This document shows, piece after piece, positions 37,485 to 50,029 of a DNA stretch of 64,000 bases. Each line of letters opens with the position of its first letter. Within the stretch, counting starts at the first letter, position 1. Below the pieces are notes generated by a model. That model worked only from the letters and a program-made list of their open reading frames with translations. It was not told where the DNA came from and did no database searches. Origin of the DNA: Portulaca oleracea (lineage: Eukaryota > Streptophyta > Magnoliopsida > Caryophyllales > Portulacaceae); the NCBI GenBank assembly GCA_029582165.1, contig CM055874.1:3856114-3920113 (forward strand), given 5' to 3'. The translations under genes were made by a program, and so were the position numbers.

Positions 37485-37743
37485 TTTGAAATGAATTATT
37501 ATTTAAATAGTATAGGTATAATTTTTTGATTATGGTATAAATTATCAACTTTTATCATAACATGTTATCTAACAATAAAGCTTGTACTATTGTGTAGATT
37601 ACATTATTGTACCAATTTATTTAATAATATGACAAGAGGGCTCCGCAAATATCAAAAACCTCCCTAGGGTGTAGCTCATTTGAAATGAATTATTCTTTTG
37701 TTTTACATTATTGTAGATTACATTAATGTACCAATTTATTTAA
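37485..37743. repeat. Imperfect local duplication
   Basis: TTTGAAATGAATTATT occurs at 37485 and 37679. GTAGATTACATTATTGTACC occurs at 37594, and a one-mismatch copy at 37713. The order is kept but spacing differs (about 109 and 34 bp), suggesting duplication followed by deletion. Confidence 0.6.
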
Positions 37744-39194
37744 TTAACTTGATGGTTGATGTGAGTGAGGGACAGTAAGGAGTGGAGTCATATGGAAGGG
37801 TACAAACAGACAAGCAGAGAAGGGGCAACCTGATACCATTATGCTCAACCCAAGCTTTGGACCAATCAAGAGAAACCACATGTTACTTTCTTTTTTACAC
37901 TTCATCCCTCGTCGCTAAGTAAAATCCCCCGTCGCTAAGAACTCCTATCACATTGACATCTACTGTGTCACTTTCTTTTTTTTACAAATTAGAACCTCAT
38001 AATTTTCAGTCATTCATAGTAATATAACATACACTTGGGAGCATACAGTTCCTGTATGCCTAACCCAAACTTTTGCCTCGAGCGTTTAGCAGCTGAAGCA
38101 AGCGGTCTAGTAATATTTTTTTTGCTTCCCCCACTAATTTGATCTTCAATTATTTTTTTTTTTGTTTTTCATATTTACTTTTTAAAAAAACTTTGCATCT
38201 TATTTTAATATTTAATATTTATTATTTATGAGCATTGTGCTTTACTATAAAACTTGAACTTTAATGTTCATAAAACTAAATTTGATTACTCATAAATCTG
38301 AACAAAAATATTTATAAATCTAAACTTGATTGCTTATAAACCTAAACTTGAACTAGAATGCTGATTAGTCTAAACTTGAATGTCCATAACCTTGAGCTCA
38401 TAAAACTAAACTTGTACATTCATAAGCCCATAATTATATATATGCTAATACATCACTAAACTAAATATATTAGCGGGTTGAAAAAAATAAATTTATACGT
38501 TTACTTTAAAAATAATTATTGATAAATACAATCCAAATAATAACTATAATTCAATCACTTTAAAAATAGTAAACAAATTCTATCCCATAGATATTTATGA
38601 ACAATTATTAATGTGAATCTAAAAGAAAAGATAACTACGAGAGGTGGGGGTCCCGTGCGTTGCGTTGCGTCCAAATTTTGTTTGGCGCCCCCAGAAGTCC
38701 AAACAAAACTTGGAAGCAGGCGGACAATGGGCCTCTGCCCCCAAGTGACTTAGAGATGGGCCAAAGTTGGGGTGGGCCAAGGCCGATTTTCAGAATAATG
38801 GCCGAAATTTTCCAATAAAATAAGGATCGGCTCATGACCAATCCGTCAATTACAAAGTTAAAATGAAGTGTATTTCTACTAAAAGAAGTACTTACGCTAA
38901 TTATTATTTAATGTGGAGTATTAATAATATATTTAAGTAAGATTAGCATTTTAAACAATATGAAAAACTATATATTTTGAGTTATTGATCGATCGATCCC
39001 GACCTGGTCAATTCACCAATCTTTTAACATTGTGAAACGGGTCAACTTGTTAATAGCCCGACCATTTATTGACCAAACCCTTTGATAATCCTTACTTTTT
39101 AGGATTCAATCCTCTTGACCCTTCACGACCCCAGCCCATCGCCCACCCCTAGGCCAGAGGGATGAGAGTATAAACTATAAAACCAATAACTTTA

Positions 39195-39407
39195 GAGAGT
39201 GTTTGGTAGGAACCCCGGGGAAATGGGGAAAATTTCTCATGGGAAAGATTTCCCTGGGAAAAGGAAATTTTCCATATGAAAATGGAGAAAATGGTGAGCC
39301 CATCGTGAAAACTTTTCCAAAGTCAACCTGCAACCGAATATAAAAAAACAAGTCAACTAGAGAAAATTGACAATTTCCCTTGGATTATTGACCAACCAAA
39401 CGCACCC
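39195..39407. mobile_element. MITE-like element upstream of the NRPE5 gene
   Basis: GAGAGTGTTTGGTAGG on the left pairs with GACCAACCAAACGCACCCC on the right. The interior is rich in GGGAAAATTTCC-type inverted motifs. No clean target-site duplication. Confidence 0.45.
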
Positions 39408-39563
39408 CACTTGGGCCTAAATATGATCTCCTCCAAGAGTCCATTTTTGTTTGTTTATTTTCGTTTTTGTTTTTCCACATTCAAATATCTCAGTTGAGTT
39501 GCTTTGAGCACTAGTTGGGAAGTTGTTGAAACTCAAAGGGAGTGAAGGAAGAGTGGGAATTGA

Positions 39564-42220
39564 ATGGAGGTAGAAGGAGAAGTGAACGCAGAATTGGGTC
39601 GTTGTCTCTCCAAACTCATCGACGATGGAACCATCGAGAGTCATCGCTACTACCTCGCACGAAGAACAGCCTTGGAAATGCTAAAGGACAGAGGCTATGC
39701 TGTCCCCAATTCTGAAATCGAGTTGTCTCTCCATGATTTCCGCAACTCTTATGGCCCTATTCCTGACCCTGATCGTCTTCGTATTCTCGCTGCTCTTCGC
39801 TCCGACCCTTCTAAGAAGGTCTCCCTCTTTCTCTTTCTCCATTCCCCACTTTTCAACTTTCAATTTCGGACTTTGTTCTTCTGGGGTTTTCACAATTTGA
39901 GATGTCAGTCTCAGTAGGTTAGGGCAAAATGCCCCAATCGATTTAGGTTTGTTTTGGTGTTTTTTTTCTTTTTATGGGTTGTGTTTGGATTCAAGTATAT
40001 ATAGGGCTGGTTTTAGGGAAGGAGGTGAATTCACTGACACATTTTAGTATTTAATCTACCTTATTCAATTTTAATGTCTCAATTATATGGATTTGTTCTT
40101 GCGGAATTGGGGGTGTGACTCTCAATTACTTTCTGCAAATACATCTTCCAATTTGGGTTTTTGTTTCTCTTGATTTTGTTTGATTTCAAGGTAGAATGCA
40201 AACACTAGATGAAATAGGCAGTAATCTTGACCCAACAAAAAAGAACACCCTTCATCTTGAAGAAGTAGGAGTGTGTTTTTTGTGGGTCTAATATGCGAGA
40301 ATTATGACTATGTTTTACCACAAAAGAATTAGGGTTTACCCAAGACCTTAGTTTGAGGTGAAGTGGGAATTATGTTTATGGGTCTAACTATCAAACAAGA
40401 ATCGGGGCAGGAAGTATAAACGGTGTGGTGACTTGACTTTGTCAAGCTCAGGATGGAGCACACTTGGATTCTCGAACAATTATTGTATTGGAGTGCTTAT
40501 TAGAGTTAACGGAACCATGCACCAAAAAGACGTAATCTTGTGGGGAGAAACTTGAAATAGATCACCTCATTTTGAGTATGCTCTGCTGGATGATTCCACT
40601 GTGAATGCTTTTCGAAAGATACATATTACCGGCCCTCTGCTTGGCCTGCAATCGTTGCCGCATTGTCTGAGGGTATTTGTGTAGGCTAGTAATGTCAATG
40701 GATTTTTATTGTTAGTTACAACCTTTTGATGTGGAGAAGGGGCTATTACTGTATTAGGGTAGTGTGCATGAATCTGAAACACTGTTAGTTACATTTGTTA
40801 TACATAGTTATGGATAATGCATACAAAATGTGTCAAAGATTTCCATGAAGTCTGTTAAGTAATCTCATGTGGGGAAATACAAAAGATGGGGTGGTTTTAG
40901 CAAGTTTATGATCGACAAATGTAAATTTTGCTCCAATTATTCGAGCTTCCTTAAGCTGGATGATTCACTTGTTAAATTTTTCTTAGCTAACAACTCTGAG
41001 GATTCTATCTCTTGGGTCGTCATTCATTTCTGGAGCTCTTGTGTAACTAATGATTGTATTTTCTTCTTGCCTGGATTAGTATGTCAAATTGAATGAATGA
41101 CTTGGATCTGGAACTGAAAATAATGGTTGTGCCATCTGACAGCTTAGAAAATGTGTTGTTTTCTAGTTTAACGGTTGCACCACCGGTATGCTTTTAGTGG
41201 ATTACATAAAGTTTTTGAACGGCTTTAAATCAGGCTACTATAATTTTGTTTGCAGATTTTGGTCGTTTTCTGTGGGCCTCAGCTGGTTAAAGTTTCTGTA
41301 ATGCGAGGGATCGTGGCTCAGATTGCTAACAAAGAAAGTTTGAATGGGATGATACTGATATTGCAGAACAAAATAACAAACCAAGCTCAGAAATGTGTTG
41401 ACATCTTGCCATTTAAAGTCGAGTTCTTTCAAGTAAGTTTATGAAGGAGAAGCTGTCTGAAGTATCTTATCCGTTGGGTTTCCTCTTGTTGGCACATTGT
41501 CCCCAGCTATGTGCCTTTGTGTGTGGTGTTGCCTTCTTATGTTTTTGTGTTCCACTTATGTTTTGCAGATAACTGATTTGCTCGTCAACGTTACAAAGCA
41601 TGTTCTGAAGCCAAAGCATCAGGTGCTCAACGAGAGGGAGAAACAGAAGCTGTTAAAGAAATTCAACGTGGAAGAAAAGCAGGTGAGGGGGGCTAACCTT
41701 GCTACCACAAATTAACTAAAATTACAAATGATGTTTGTATACGATCTTTTTTTCTCTTTGAGTGCTGATGATTTGGAATGTTCCCGTCTATGAATGTCGT
41801 TCACTAAGCACTTTCATACAGCTGGAACTTGGAAGTTTGACTATCGAACTATTTCCAACTTCATATTAGTGTACTAGCATGAACTCATTCTATATCTTTT
41901 GCTGTAAAATAGTGAGTAATCAGAATTCTTGCAAACATATGGTCCAACAGTGGTGACCTATTTTGCATTTAGGTTTTGCAAATATATATGGTGTAATAGG
42001 TGGTGACCTATTAGACCATATATTTTTGCCTTCTAGACTATCACTTCTATTTTTTTTTTTTTCTTCTGATGGATTTTCTCATCCTTATTTCCAGCTTCCC
42101 AGAATGTTGGTGAACGACGCTATTGCGAAATATTATGGGCTTCAGAAAGGGCAGGTGGTTAAAGTGACGTACAGCGGCGAGATTACCCAAGCGCATGTCA
42201 CCTACCGGTGTGTTTGGTAG
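39564..42220 (+). CDS. NRPE5: RNA polymerase V fifth subunit (RPB5 family, NRPE5-type)
   Basis: Four exons (39564-39818, 41256-41432, 41569-41682, 42095-42220) join in phase into 223 residues. The C-terminal RPB5 assembly domain is clear: ITDLLVNVTKHVLKPKHQVL, EEKQLPR, YYGLQKGQVVKV, ending TYRCVW. The N-terminal jaw (ESHRYYLARRTALEMLKDRGY, SLHDF) and the start MEVEGE match Arabidopsis NRPE5 rather than general NRPB5, which begins differently and ends YRYVV. NRPE5 serves Pol V in RNA-directed DNA methylation, so a nuclear role is inferred. Length agrees with NRPE5 (about 222). The gene is convergent with FIS1 about 1 kb downstream. Confidence 0.9.
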
Positions 42221-43229
42221 CCCTGGTGGACGGATAGCTGGTTTAGTTCTGCCATCGATTTTTCTCTTCTTTTTTCTGGGTTTTTGTGTTCATTTTTTCT
42301 CATTGGATTTTTACACCAAACATAACTGTTTGGGACTCCTAATATCACAGAACAGTTACTTTGTTGAGAGAAAGTTAGCATTTAGGGTTATATATTGTCT
42401 GTTATTATGGAGTAGCCAGATGTTCATTCTCTCCCCTCTTGTGCTTTTTGGTGAAGACTGAACAGAAGCTATCTTTATGGCAGATTTCCATCATCTTCAC
42501 CTGTCCGGATTGTGTGATCGACATCATTGTACTTACTGGTTAATGATATGCAAAGTTTGAAAGTGAGTTTGACGTGTTTTGTCAGATGATTTGTTTTGTT
42601 ATGGATGTTGGAGGAAAGATTGGATTTGAATCTCAGTTGAATACATTTGTGTTTTCACAGATGAGATGACTTGTTTTTCTAAACCCTGATCTGTATCAGA
42701 TTTTACCTCGTGCTGAGATCTGTCATCTTTTAGCTCGACATAGTAACTTAGTTTCGGCAATAATACCCAAAGTTAGAATGCAAAGAATAGCTCTTTATGC
42801 TTGCATTAACTTTGTATGCTATAGTAATCATCTCCCATATCTACTAAAAAATGATAAAGCCTGCTTTGATATTGCAAAGAAGAATCAAAACTAAATGACG
42901 TTTAACTAATTCAACCAATCTGAACCTTGGTTCTCGTCAAATTTTGAGTGATCTTTGACATGTAATACTTTCACATAATTCAGCAGGTTTCATCAGATAC
43001 ACAGCCAGTCAAAAATCACCAAAAAGGCAGTAATATACAAAACATAAATAGAACAAAGCTCTTGTGCCTTTAAGAATTATTCACCAAAAACTATTTTGAT
43101 AAACAGTGTAGCACATACACTACAGAGTGCGGAAGCACTAAGGTTTAAGAAGCCGAAGCCAAAGTAATATGAATATGACTGTCAAAAATTGCTTTTACTC
43201 AAAACTTGATGACAAAATTCGGATTGAGA
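42221..43229. other. Convergent intergenic region, NRPE5-FIS1
   Basis: Both genes end here, so it holds two 3'UTRs and little else. No further gene or mobile element is seen. Confidence 0.7.
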
Positions 43230-46200
43230 TCACTTCTTCCGAGCGACAGCTGCAGCAATTCCACCAACAACTAGTCCCACAGCAGTTGCTGCTATGCCAA
43301 TCCCAATCACACCGTCTGCGTTTCAAAAGAATTGCAATTTAGTCGGTTTCTAGTAAAACATGAAACTGTTGGGTTTCAGTGGACAAATGAATCTGACAGT
43401 ATGTGTTACCTCTGGCTATCTTTTCTTCCAGGTTCTTCTTAAGGGTTAAGGCTTGCCTCCAGTCTGGTTGAACCTGTCAAACCAATAGTTGTGATGTAAG
43501 CAGGCAAGTTTCTCCATAACTTGAAACCAGCAGAGGAAATTAAAATGACCTCAAAAAAGGGGATACACAAACACCAAAGAAATAAAAATGACCTAAGCAA
43601 GATGGTTTAATCTGTCAAACATTCTTTATCATAAAGGTTAAGGGATTTGGATGCTCTCAAACAAAGGTTATCGTAGTGAGAAAAGACAGAATTCATGATC
43701 TAAGAACAAATACATCTAAGACTCTTCCCATTGAAGTACTAGTTTTAGCTAAAGAGAACTAACGATGGTGAACATCATATGTCTTGTATTGCAGGTTGGT
43801 GGATGACTTTATTGGGGGTCTCTCTAGCTAACATGGTCAATAGGTCTTGCACTAAAGAAGGCAAAGTCTAAGTTAAAATAAGGTTTCTTTTAGCGTCTTT
43901 CACTATAACCGCAATCAGAGAAACCAGAAATTCCATTTGGTACGACTTAAGCTATGAAAAGAACATCATATGCTATCGAAAGAATCAAGGAACAAACACA
44001 CAACTCGTACATACGCGCCGATGGAATCCTATAGAGTGGGTACAACTATGACACAGTGGTCATTTGCTCATAAATTCTTCACTCTTAAATTTTCAGTTTC
44101 ATTAATATCTAAACTCTTTTCCATCAAAGGACTTCATGAACATAATAATATAATATAGGATGATGAAGGGTAATGAGAATTGAGAAGATAAGACATCCAC
44201 AATCCAATGAGGATTACAAGGCAAATCAAATTAAGAATGTTGCTTGATAAGGCACAAGGGCCAAGTGAGAAGAGATAGGGAACCTCACCTGCAAACACTG
44301 TTCCACTAGTTGCCTGCTCTTGCCATATTCACCGCTCCTGTAGTATCCCACAGCAAGCAAATAAACCTTCTCAATTTCTTGCAATGGACCAGCGCTAGAA
44401 TTCGCTAGTGAGGCTGACAAAGCATTATTTGGTCAGTAACCACTAATACATTTCATAACTCATTACTTTTTCTTTTTGAGTGTTTTTTTTGGTGGTGGTA
44501 ATTGGGGGGGGGGGGGTTGAACACAGTTAGGAGAACAGATAACATCTTGCTTAATAGAAATTTTGGCAGTACACATTTAAACTTGAGAACTGAAAGAAAA
44601 AGGCAAACGAGAAATCTATGGCATGAGAAAATGATAACGCCCTTTTTGTCATCATCTTAAAATCTTATATTTCTCTATATATTCTCACCCAAGTTTGGAA
44701 GGGTCTCCCTAATCTCTGTATAGACATGGCTATGCTTTTCACCTTTTTGGTAGCTCTATTCATCATGAGAGAAACTAGAGCAATGACTATAGTCTAAGTC
44801 TATAGTTGATATGCAGCATAAAATGCTCCAATCCTAGAAATCGTTTCTTCTAAGGTGCAGTGTTGAAGGAATAGGATAGAAATGTTGAAGAACTAAGAAG
44901 TGACAACAATTCCATACACCAAATTCTTACAGAATGGTCAATAGGCTGCCAAAACGTAGTGCATTGTGCAATTGCAGTACTCCCTCTGTCTCACTGATGT
45001 ACAACTTCACAGAAATTAGTTGACAATAAGTACTGATCACGAAAGAAAAACTTCTATTCAACATCTGTTTGCATCAAAATTGCCAAATACTTATTTGGGT
45101 AGCTCAACCTTTCAAGAATCACATGACTTAAACACAAAAATACAAAATGTCAAACTTTCTTGTAAATTGGAATTTGATTACTTTAATGAACAATAAATAC
45201 AGAAGTATATATAAAAGGAATGACTGAAAGAAGTTTACTTTTACATAACCCACTTCTATAAATAGCCTAAAGAGATCTTAAAGGCAAGGCGGCAAGATAA
45301 AATCCACAAAACCAATCCCACAAGAGCATCAAATAGCCTAACAATTGTTATAAATAATCGACATACACAAAGGACTTCTCTGTTATCTCTTTCTTAGTTT
45401 TCCTATGTCTAATGTACATCACACGACCTGATTTCATAGTTTCATTTCTATGAAAGCCATATGTCCACAACAATAACAGAAGCAAAAAAAAACTTGTAGA
45501 ATCCTTACAGAAATATGACAGGCAATGAAGGATCAATCAAGCTTAAGAATCAGTGAATTCAAGGAGGAAATTGGAAAAGTAAATCATATTCTACCTTCAA
45601 CCATGGCTATCCCTCGTTGCACATCCTCGGGCTGTCTAGAATGGACAAGGGCCCATGCCAAACTCATGATACTCTTTTTTCTCTGTTCATCTGAGGCACC
45701 ATTTGCAGCCTCTGCTACTTCTTGTTCAAGGCCCTGACAACAGTTGCACAAATATAAATAAGCTACATATTCTTTCATACTAAAAAGCCAAGGACAGTCA
45801 AAATCAACAATAAAAGCATAGATAACATTAACACCATATTTCATGACTCAACACTTGCAAAATGACCAATGACACTGTAGAATTCCAGAAACTGCAGAAC
45901 AGTTCAGGAATAAGCCTAATCAAACTCTAAATCACAAGCTAGATAAACCCTAGATACGTAAACCCTAGTCAAACTTAAGTTCCAGCAATCAAAATGCTGT
46001 AAAAACACAAGCTGTAACACGAGCTAAATCATGTAATCTACTTTATCCCATGCTTTCCATAGTATCGCAAAATACACATTGCTAGTAACCAATTCTAGAA
46101 GCACGCAAAAGGTAAACAAATAAGCCCTATCGAACTCCAATTGCAATTACAAATACATAAACCTGAGCAAACTTAATCCACAACAATCAAAATGCAGAAA

Positions 46201-46495
46201 ATCACAACTTGATCTACCCCTAGCTAAATTCCCAGATTAGGCATTCAACTCCATAATCAAACAGCCACCAACCGCTCAATAATAAGGATCGATCCCAGAA
46301 ATCATCAAAAACTAAGCGAACAAGCGTAATGGACGTCGAATTGCAATTGTAAGACACATAAACCCTAGGTTAATTAGTAGAAAAGGGGGGAGGATGACTT
46401 ACAGCGATAGTTTGACGATCAGTCCAAGGGATTTGATCATCTTTGCTGAAGAAATTTCCGACGGATTCGAAGAATTTGTTGATCTTCGCATCCAT
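43230..46495 (-). CDS. FIS1A: Mitochondrial/peroxisomal fission protein FIS1
   Basis: Five exons (46403-46495, 45595-45733, 44289-44413, 43410-43473, 43230-43315) join in phase into 168 residues. FIS1 is a tail-anchored outer-membrane adaptor that recruits dynamin-related proteins for mitochondrial and peroxisomal division. The TPR-like bundle includes KKSIMSLAWALVHSRQPED, YLLAVGYYRSGEYGKSRQLV and VQPDWRQALTLKKNLEEKI. Residues about 142-164 (GVIGIGIAATAVGLVVGGIA) are a C-terminal membrane anchor, followed by the basic tail ARKK. It resembles Arabidopsis BIGYIN/FIS1A; paralogue assignment (A or B) is not certain. A TATA box lies ~120 bp upstream. Introns 2 (1.2 kb) and 3 (0.8 kb) are long and AT-rich. 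Confidence 0.92.
44977..45010. repeat. Stowaway-like MITE end fragment in FIS1 intron 2
   Basis: GTACTCCCTCTGTCTCAC carries the TA-CTCCCTC terminus typical of Stowaway-like MITEs, but no right-hand partner was found. A degraded copy is likely. Confidence 0.35.
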
Positions 46496-47325
46496 TGAAA
46501 TCCTACCAAAATCTGAGGCCGCAGAGAGAGAGAAATTTGACGAATCGGAAGGAGAGAGATGAATTGACTGACAAGTTGAAATGCGATTGGGTAAGATTCC
46601 TATTCTCGTGATTTATTTATAGGCTATTGTGATTGCCAGGCTTTGGAGACACGATTAAGTCTTTGACTTTTCTTAATTCGTTTTCTTTTGCGTGGCTTAG
46701 CACCTCTTTAAACTTGGGAAGTGGGTTATTGAGACAGTGGGCGAGTTGCCGAGTTTAAATTGATTGATTTTTTTCATGGAAGATTTCGGGTCAAGTGATT
46801 TATGTTAAATTTTCACTTGAAAATAAGGAATTATTGTAAAATAATTTGAAAATGGGTTATTATCGGGTCAGTTTATCAAGATCAATCAGCATATTGTTCT
46901 GTTCTTTTGGAATGTAAATAAATTTGTAAAGTAAAATTGAGAAGTTAGTAAGGTTTATTTACCTATTTACCTATTCTCTAAAAGAACATGTTTTGACAAG
47001 TTATTTATGACATAGTAAAGAGAACATGCCCTAAAGGCTTAGTTAGTGTTGATTACTTTATGTCAAATTGAGTGCATGATAGTGAGAAGTTGCTGTGAAC
47101 CAAAATTAAGAAAACCTTTTACCCTATCTAAAAGAGGACAAAGCATATCTCATTCAAGAAAAAAAGCCTTTAACTTAACCAATAAACAACATAAAGAAGA
47201 GAGTTTATTTTCCTTGAACAATAGCAAGTTACTCATGGTTTTGCCCATACAACATTCTCCTTTTTGGAGAAGGACACAACAAAAGTCCTTGCAACAACAC
47301 AATAGCATTTGCATTAGATCCCTTC
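46496..47325. other. FIS1 promoter and 3' flank of methyltransferase 1
   Basis: Apart from the FIS1 TATA box, this is ordinary AT-rich flank. A 106-codon frame at 47046-47366 is antisense to the methyltransferase 3' end and not credible. Confidence 0.6.
46614..46621 (-). promoter_or_regulatory. FIS1 TATA box
   Basis: The reverse strand reads CCTATAAATAAATC about 120 bp before the FIS1 ATG. A GA-rich leader follows near 46525-46560. Sequence and position fit a core promoter. Confidence 0.6.
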
Positions 47326-48668
47326 TCAATGTTGATCCCCAACCTTACCAATCCTCAAATAAATAGGATACTTGGCCACCTTCTTCCCTCCCACACCAAC
47401 ATCTCCACTTCCATTGTCATTGTCTTCGTCATTCCAAGCAATCTTGAACTTCTCGACCACCTCCTCTGTCAGCAACTCCGCCCCTTTATCTTTCGCGAGC
47501 TTATACGCGGACCACGACCTCAGATAAGCCAGGTAGTCCTCCAACCTCATCACCTTCTCGCCCACAAACTCAAATGGGCCGGTATGATCCAGCCCGTCCA
47601 CGGGCTCAAAGGGGAATGGGATCCCCCTATACCCATTTTCCACAAGTCTCACGCCCTCGCCAAAGTATGGGCCACAGCTCTCGCAAAACGGCCCAAAGAC
47701 GGCGTTGACCTTGTCGTTGACATCAGGCATGGGCGGGTAACACCAGGCTGCGATGAGCCCATTGGGCTTCTTCAAGGCCCATTTGACCGTCGCATAAAAG
47801 GTGGGGAGGTCGAAGTAGTGGAGGGCCTCGGCTATGGTGACAAGGTCCAAGGATGATTCGGAGAGGGACAGGTCGTGGATCGACATGGAGGGAGGAGTGG
47901 GATAATAGGTCACATTTGGGAGTTTGGGTGCTAACTCTAGCTGCTCTGCACTTATGTCTGTGCCTATCACCTTCTTGTAGATCTTTGCCAGCTGAAACAA
48001 ATGAAGGGTTAAAACTTGTTATAACACCCTTTATATAATCAGACAGTCAATCCAAACAGCTAACAACTAGCAGTTATTCCAAACTGTTAAAAGCTATATA
48101 TAATTAGACAGTCAATCCAAACAGTTAACAACTAGCAGAATTGGTTAAAAACTAACAGCCTAACAGCTACCAGGTCGCCAAACATGGCCTATATATCCTA
48201 TCTCAAAATAATGTGTTTTATTATGTACACTCTGAGTATGTGCTCCAAATACTACGATTGTCCATCCCGAGCAATTCTTCAACAATTTGCACATTTCATC
48301 CTTGAGAATTTTGAAGCAGCACTCAAATTTCATGATTCCACCAGTAATTGCAAACACAAAACAACTACTCGATCTGATGATAAATTTACAATCCCCCCAC
48401 ATCTTGATTCTAGGTACCAGCCACTGTTGGAGAAATTTCAAATTAGGGTCATTCAAATTCAAAGTAATATCAGATAATCTAGTAATCTGAATTGAAATCA
48501 GAAAAGAGAGAGGGTGACCGGAGAAATGGCCTGCCCGGTGCCGGTGCCGGCGTCCCAAACGACGTCGTGGGATGGAGTTTTTGAGGCGATGAATTGGAAG
48601 AGCTCCGGCGGGTAAGTGGGTCGAGCGTCGGCGTAGATTTCCGATGAGTAGGTGGGCAGATCCGCCAT
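47326..48668 (-). CDS. SAM-dependent methyltransferase 1 (class I, methyltransf_11 type)
   Basis: Two exons (48519-48668, 47326-47991) give 271 residues. Exon 1 starts MADLPTYSSEIYADARPTYP and ends with SAM-binding motif I, VWDAGTGTGQAISP. Exon 2 continues LAKIYKKVIGTD, then the post-motifs LDLVTIAEALHYFDLPTFY and NGLIAAWCYPP, and ends in a family C-terminus with YPIYLRIGKVG. The family belongs to the plant cytosolic methyltransferases similar to At2g41380; the substrate is unknown. It is the first of three tandem copies on one strand sharing one intron position. The 527-bp intron holds a hAT-MITE fragment. The start was chosen because all three copies encode MA and PTYP at the same distance. 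Confidence 0.88.
48033..48187. repeat. hAT-MITE fragment with a 65-bp duplication in methyltransferase 1 intron
   Basis: AGACAGTCAATCCAAACAG occurs at 48041 and 48106 and continues into AACAACTAGCAG both times, a 65-bp period. The right end ACAGCTACCAGGTCGCCAAA then CATGGCC resembles the terminus of the element at 30254-30514. Confidence 0.6.
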
Positions 48669-50029
48669 TGCAACTTCTGTCGAAAAGATTAGTTATAAAC
48701 TCAAGTTTGAATCACCCTTTATAAATTCAATGATCCATCGATGTATAGGTCTTCAATTTTTTCTTTGCTAGCTTCCACCTGCCTGCCATTGTTTACTGAT
48801 TGATATGCGGAGTACTATTGTTTTCATTATTTTAGGCCAAGTTATTTTGTAGGTTACCGTGCGGTGTTACCATTCACCTTATTATTTAATATTTTTTTAC
48901 ATTTTAGTGTATTACATCATACTTTACTACAATTATTATCAATATATCTTTTCATTTTTCTCTCTTCTTATTTTCCTCATCTGCTTTTCACATTGTTTCT
49001 CTTCACCTACCACGTCAACCACCATTTCCATAAATTTTACTATACCATTCTATACCTTATTGCACTTTCCTTAATTTCATTACACGACGCCATTTTCACA
49101 TCTTACCAACTGCAGAAAACAACACAGCCTTAGCTTGAAAGTTTGACAAATCCATAATGAATTATTATATTGTACGTCTCATTATTAGAGATTGAAATGG
49201 GAAAGGTTTCCGATGTATCTAGCTGAACTTAGATTCGAACTCGTCAAATTTTTCTAAATTAAGACGGTTAGACCTATTTTAAACTTCGGATTTTAAAATA
49301 TTGCACAGTTCTACCGATCCGCATGGGTCTTTATCTAGTTCTTAATGAGTCCAATATCATGAAAACTTAAGTTTTTGTATTCTTATTCATAGAAGATCAA
49401 AATATAAACAAAGTTCCATTAGAATGAACTAAAATCAATTAAAAAAAAATGCTCTTCTGCAGCAACCTAGACTTGGTAGTGGTTGACCTAGATTCGCCTC
49501 AGACCCAGCAAGTCCAAAAATAATAAATCCGATTCTAACTAACCCAAATGCAACAGATTCGACATGATATTTATTATCATCCATACATATTTATTATAAA
49601 TTTATGATGAGACAATCCCATATAAAATTCATTGAAGGAAAGACCTAATATTTCAATGTGCCCACCATTAATAATTAAGATATATAGTTGAGTAAAGGTT
49701 AAATATCACTTTCGTTGATATCTCATTGGAATTGAACATAAAAGAAAAGGATAATGACACAAGATGGTAACGTTATTTGATAATTAATCTTAACTTACAA
49801 TTAAGTTAGTAGCTAACAATCATACAGATAATCCACCATACAGACAACAATCCACATTATTTGTAAGGATTAAAGTCAAAATAAAATGGAATACATGTGA
49901 TACTTTAAAAGAAACTTAAAAGTACACATATTACGAATGTTCTTACTTTTAAAGGTGACTAGTTAATAAGATACTAATATATTAGAATCGGAGGAAACAA
50001 AAACAACAAAAAACCAAATGAATCAAACC
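48669..50029. other. Spacer between methyltransferases 1 and 2
   Basis: It holds a Tourist-like MITE (48835-49129) and AT-rich DNA with no gene. Overlapping frames at 48859-49133 lie within the MITE. Confidence 0.6.
48835..49129. mobile_element. Tourist-like (PIF/Harbinger) MITE (295 bp)
   Basis: Termini GGCCAAGTTATTTTGTAGGT and CAACTGCAGAAAACAACACA then GCC are imperfect inverted repeats, flanked by TTA (48832-48834, 49130-49132). It relates to the elements at 19792 and 54654. Confidence 0.65.

Larger units (their letters stand above)
37047..39563. other. Intergenic region between divergent pyruvate kinase and NRPE5 genes
   Basis: It contains a duplicated segment (37485-37743), AT-rich DNA and a MITE-like element just before the NRPE5 gene. 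No gene is seen; a frame at 38635-38841 is not credible. Confidence 0.6.

Noticed and set aside
48859..49133. Two overlapping hydrophobic ORFs
   Set aside because: They fall inside the Tourist-like MITE at 48835-49129.
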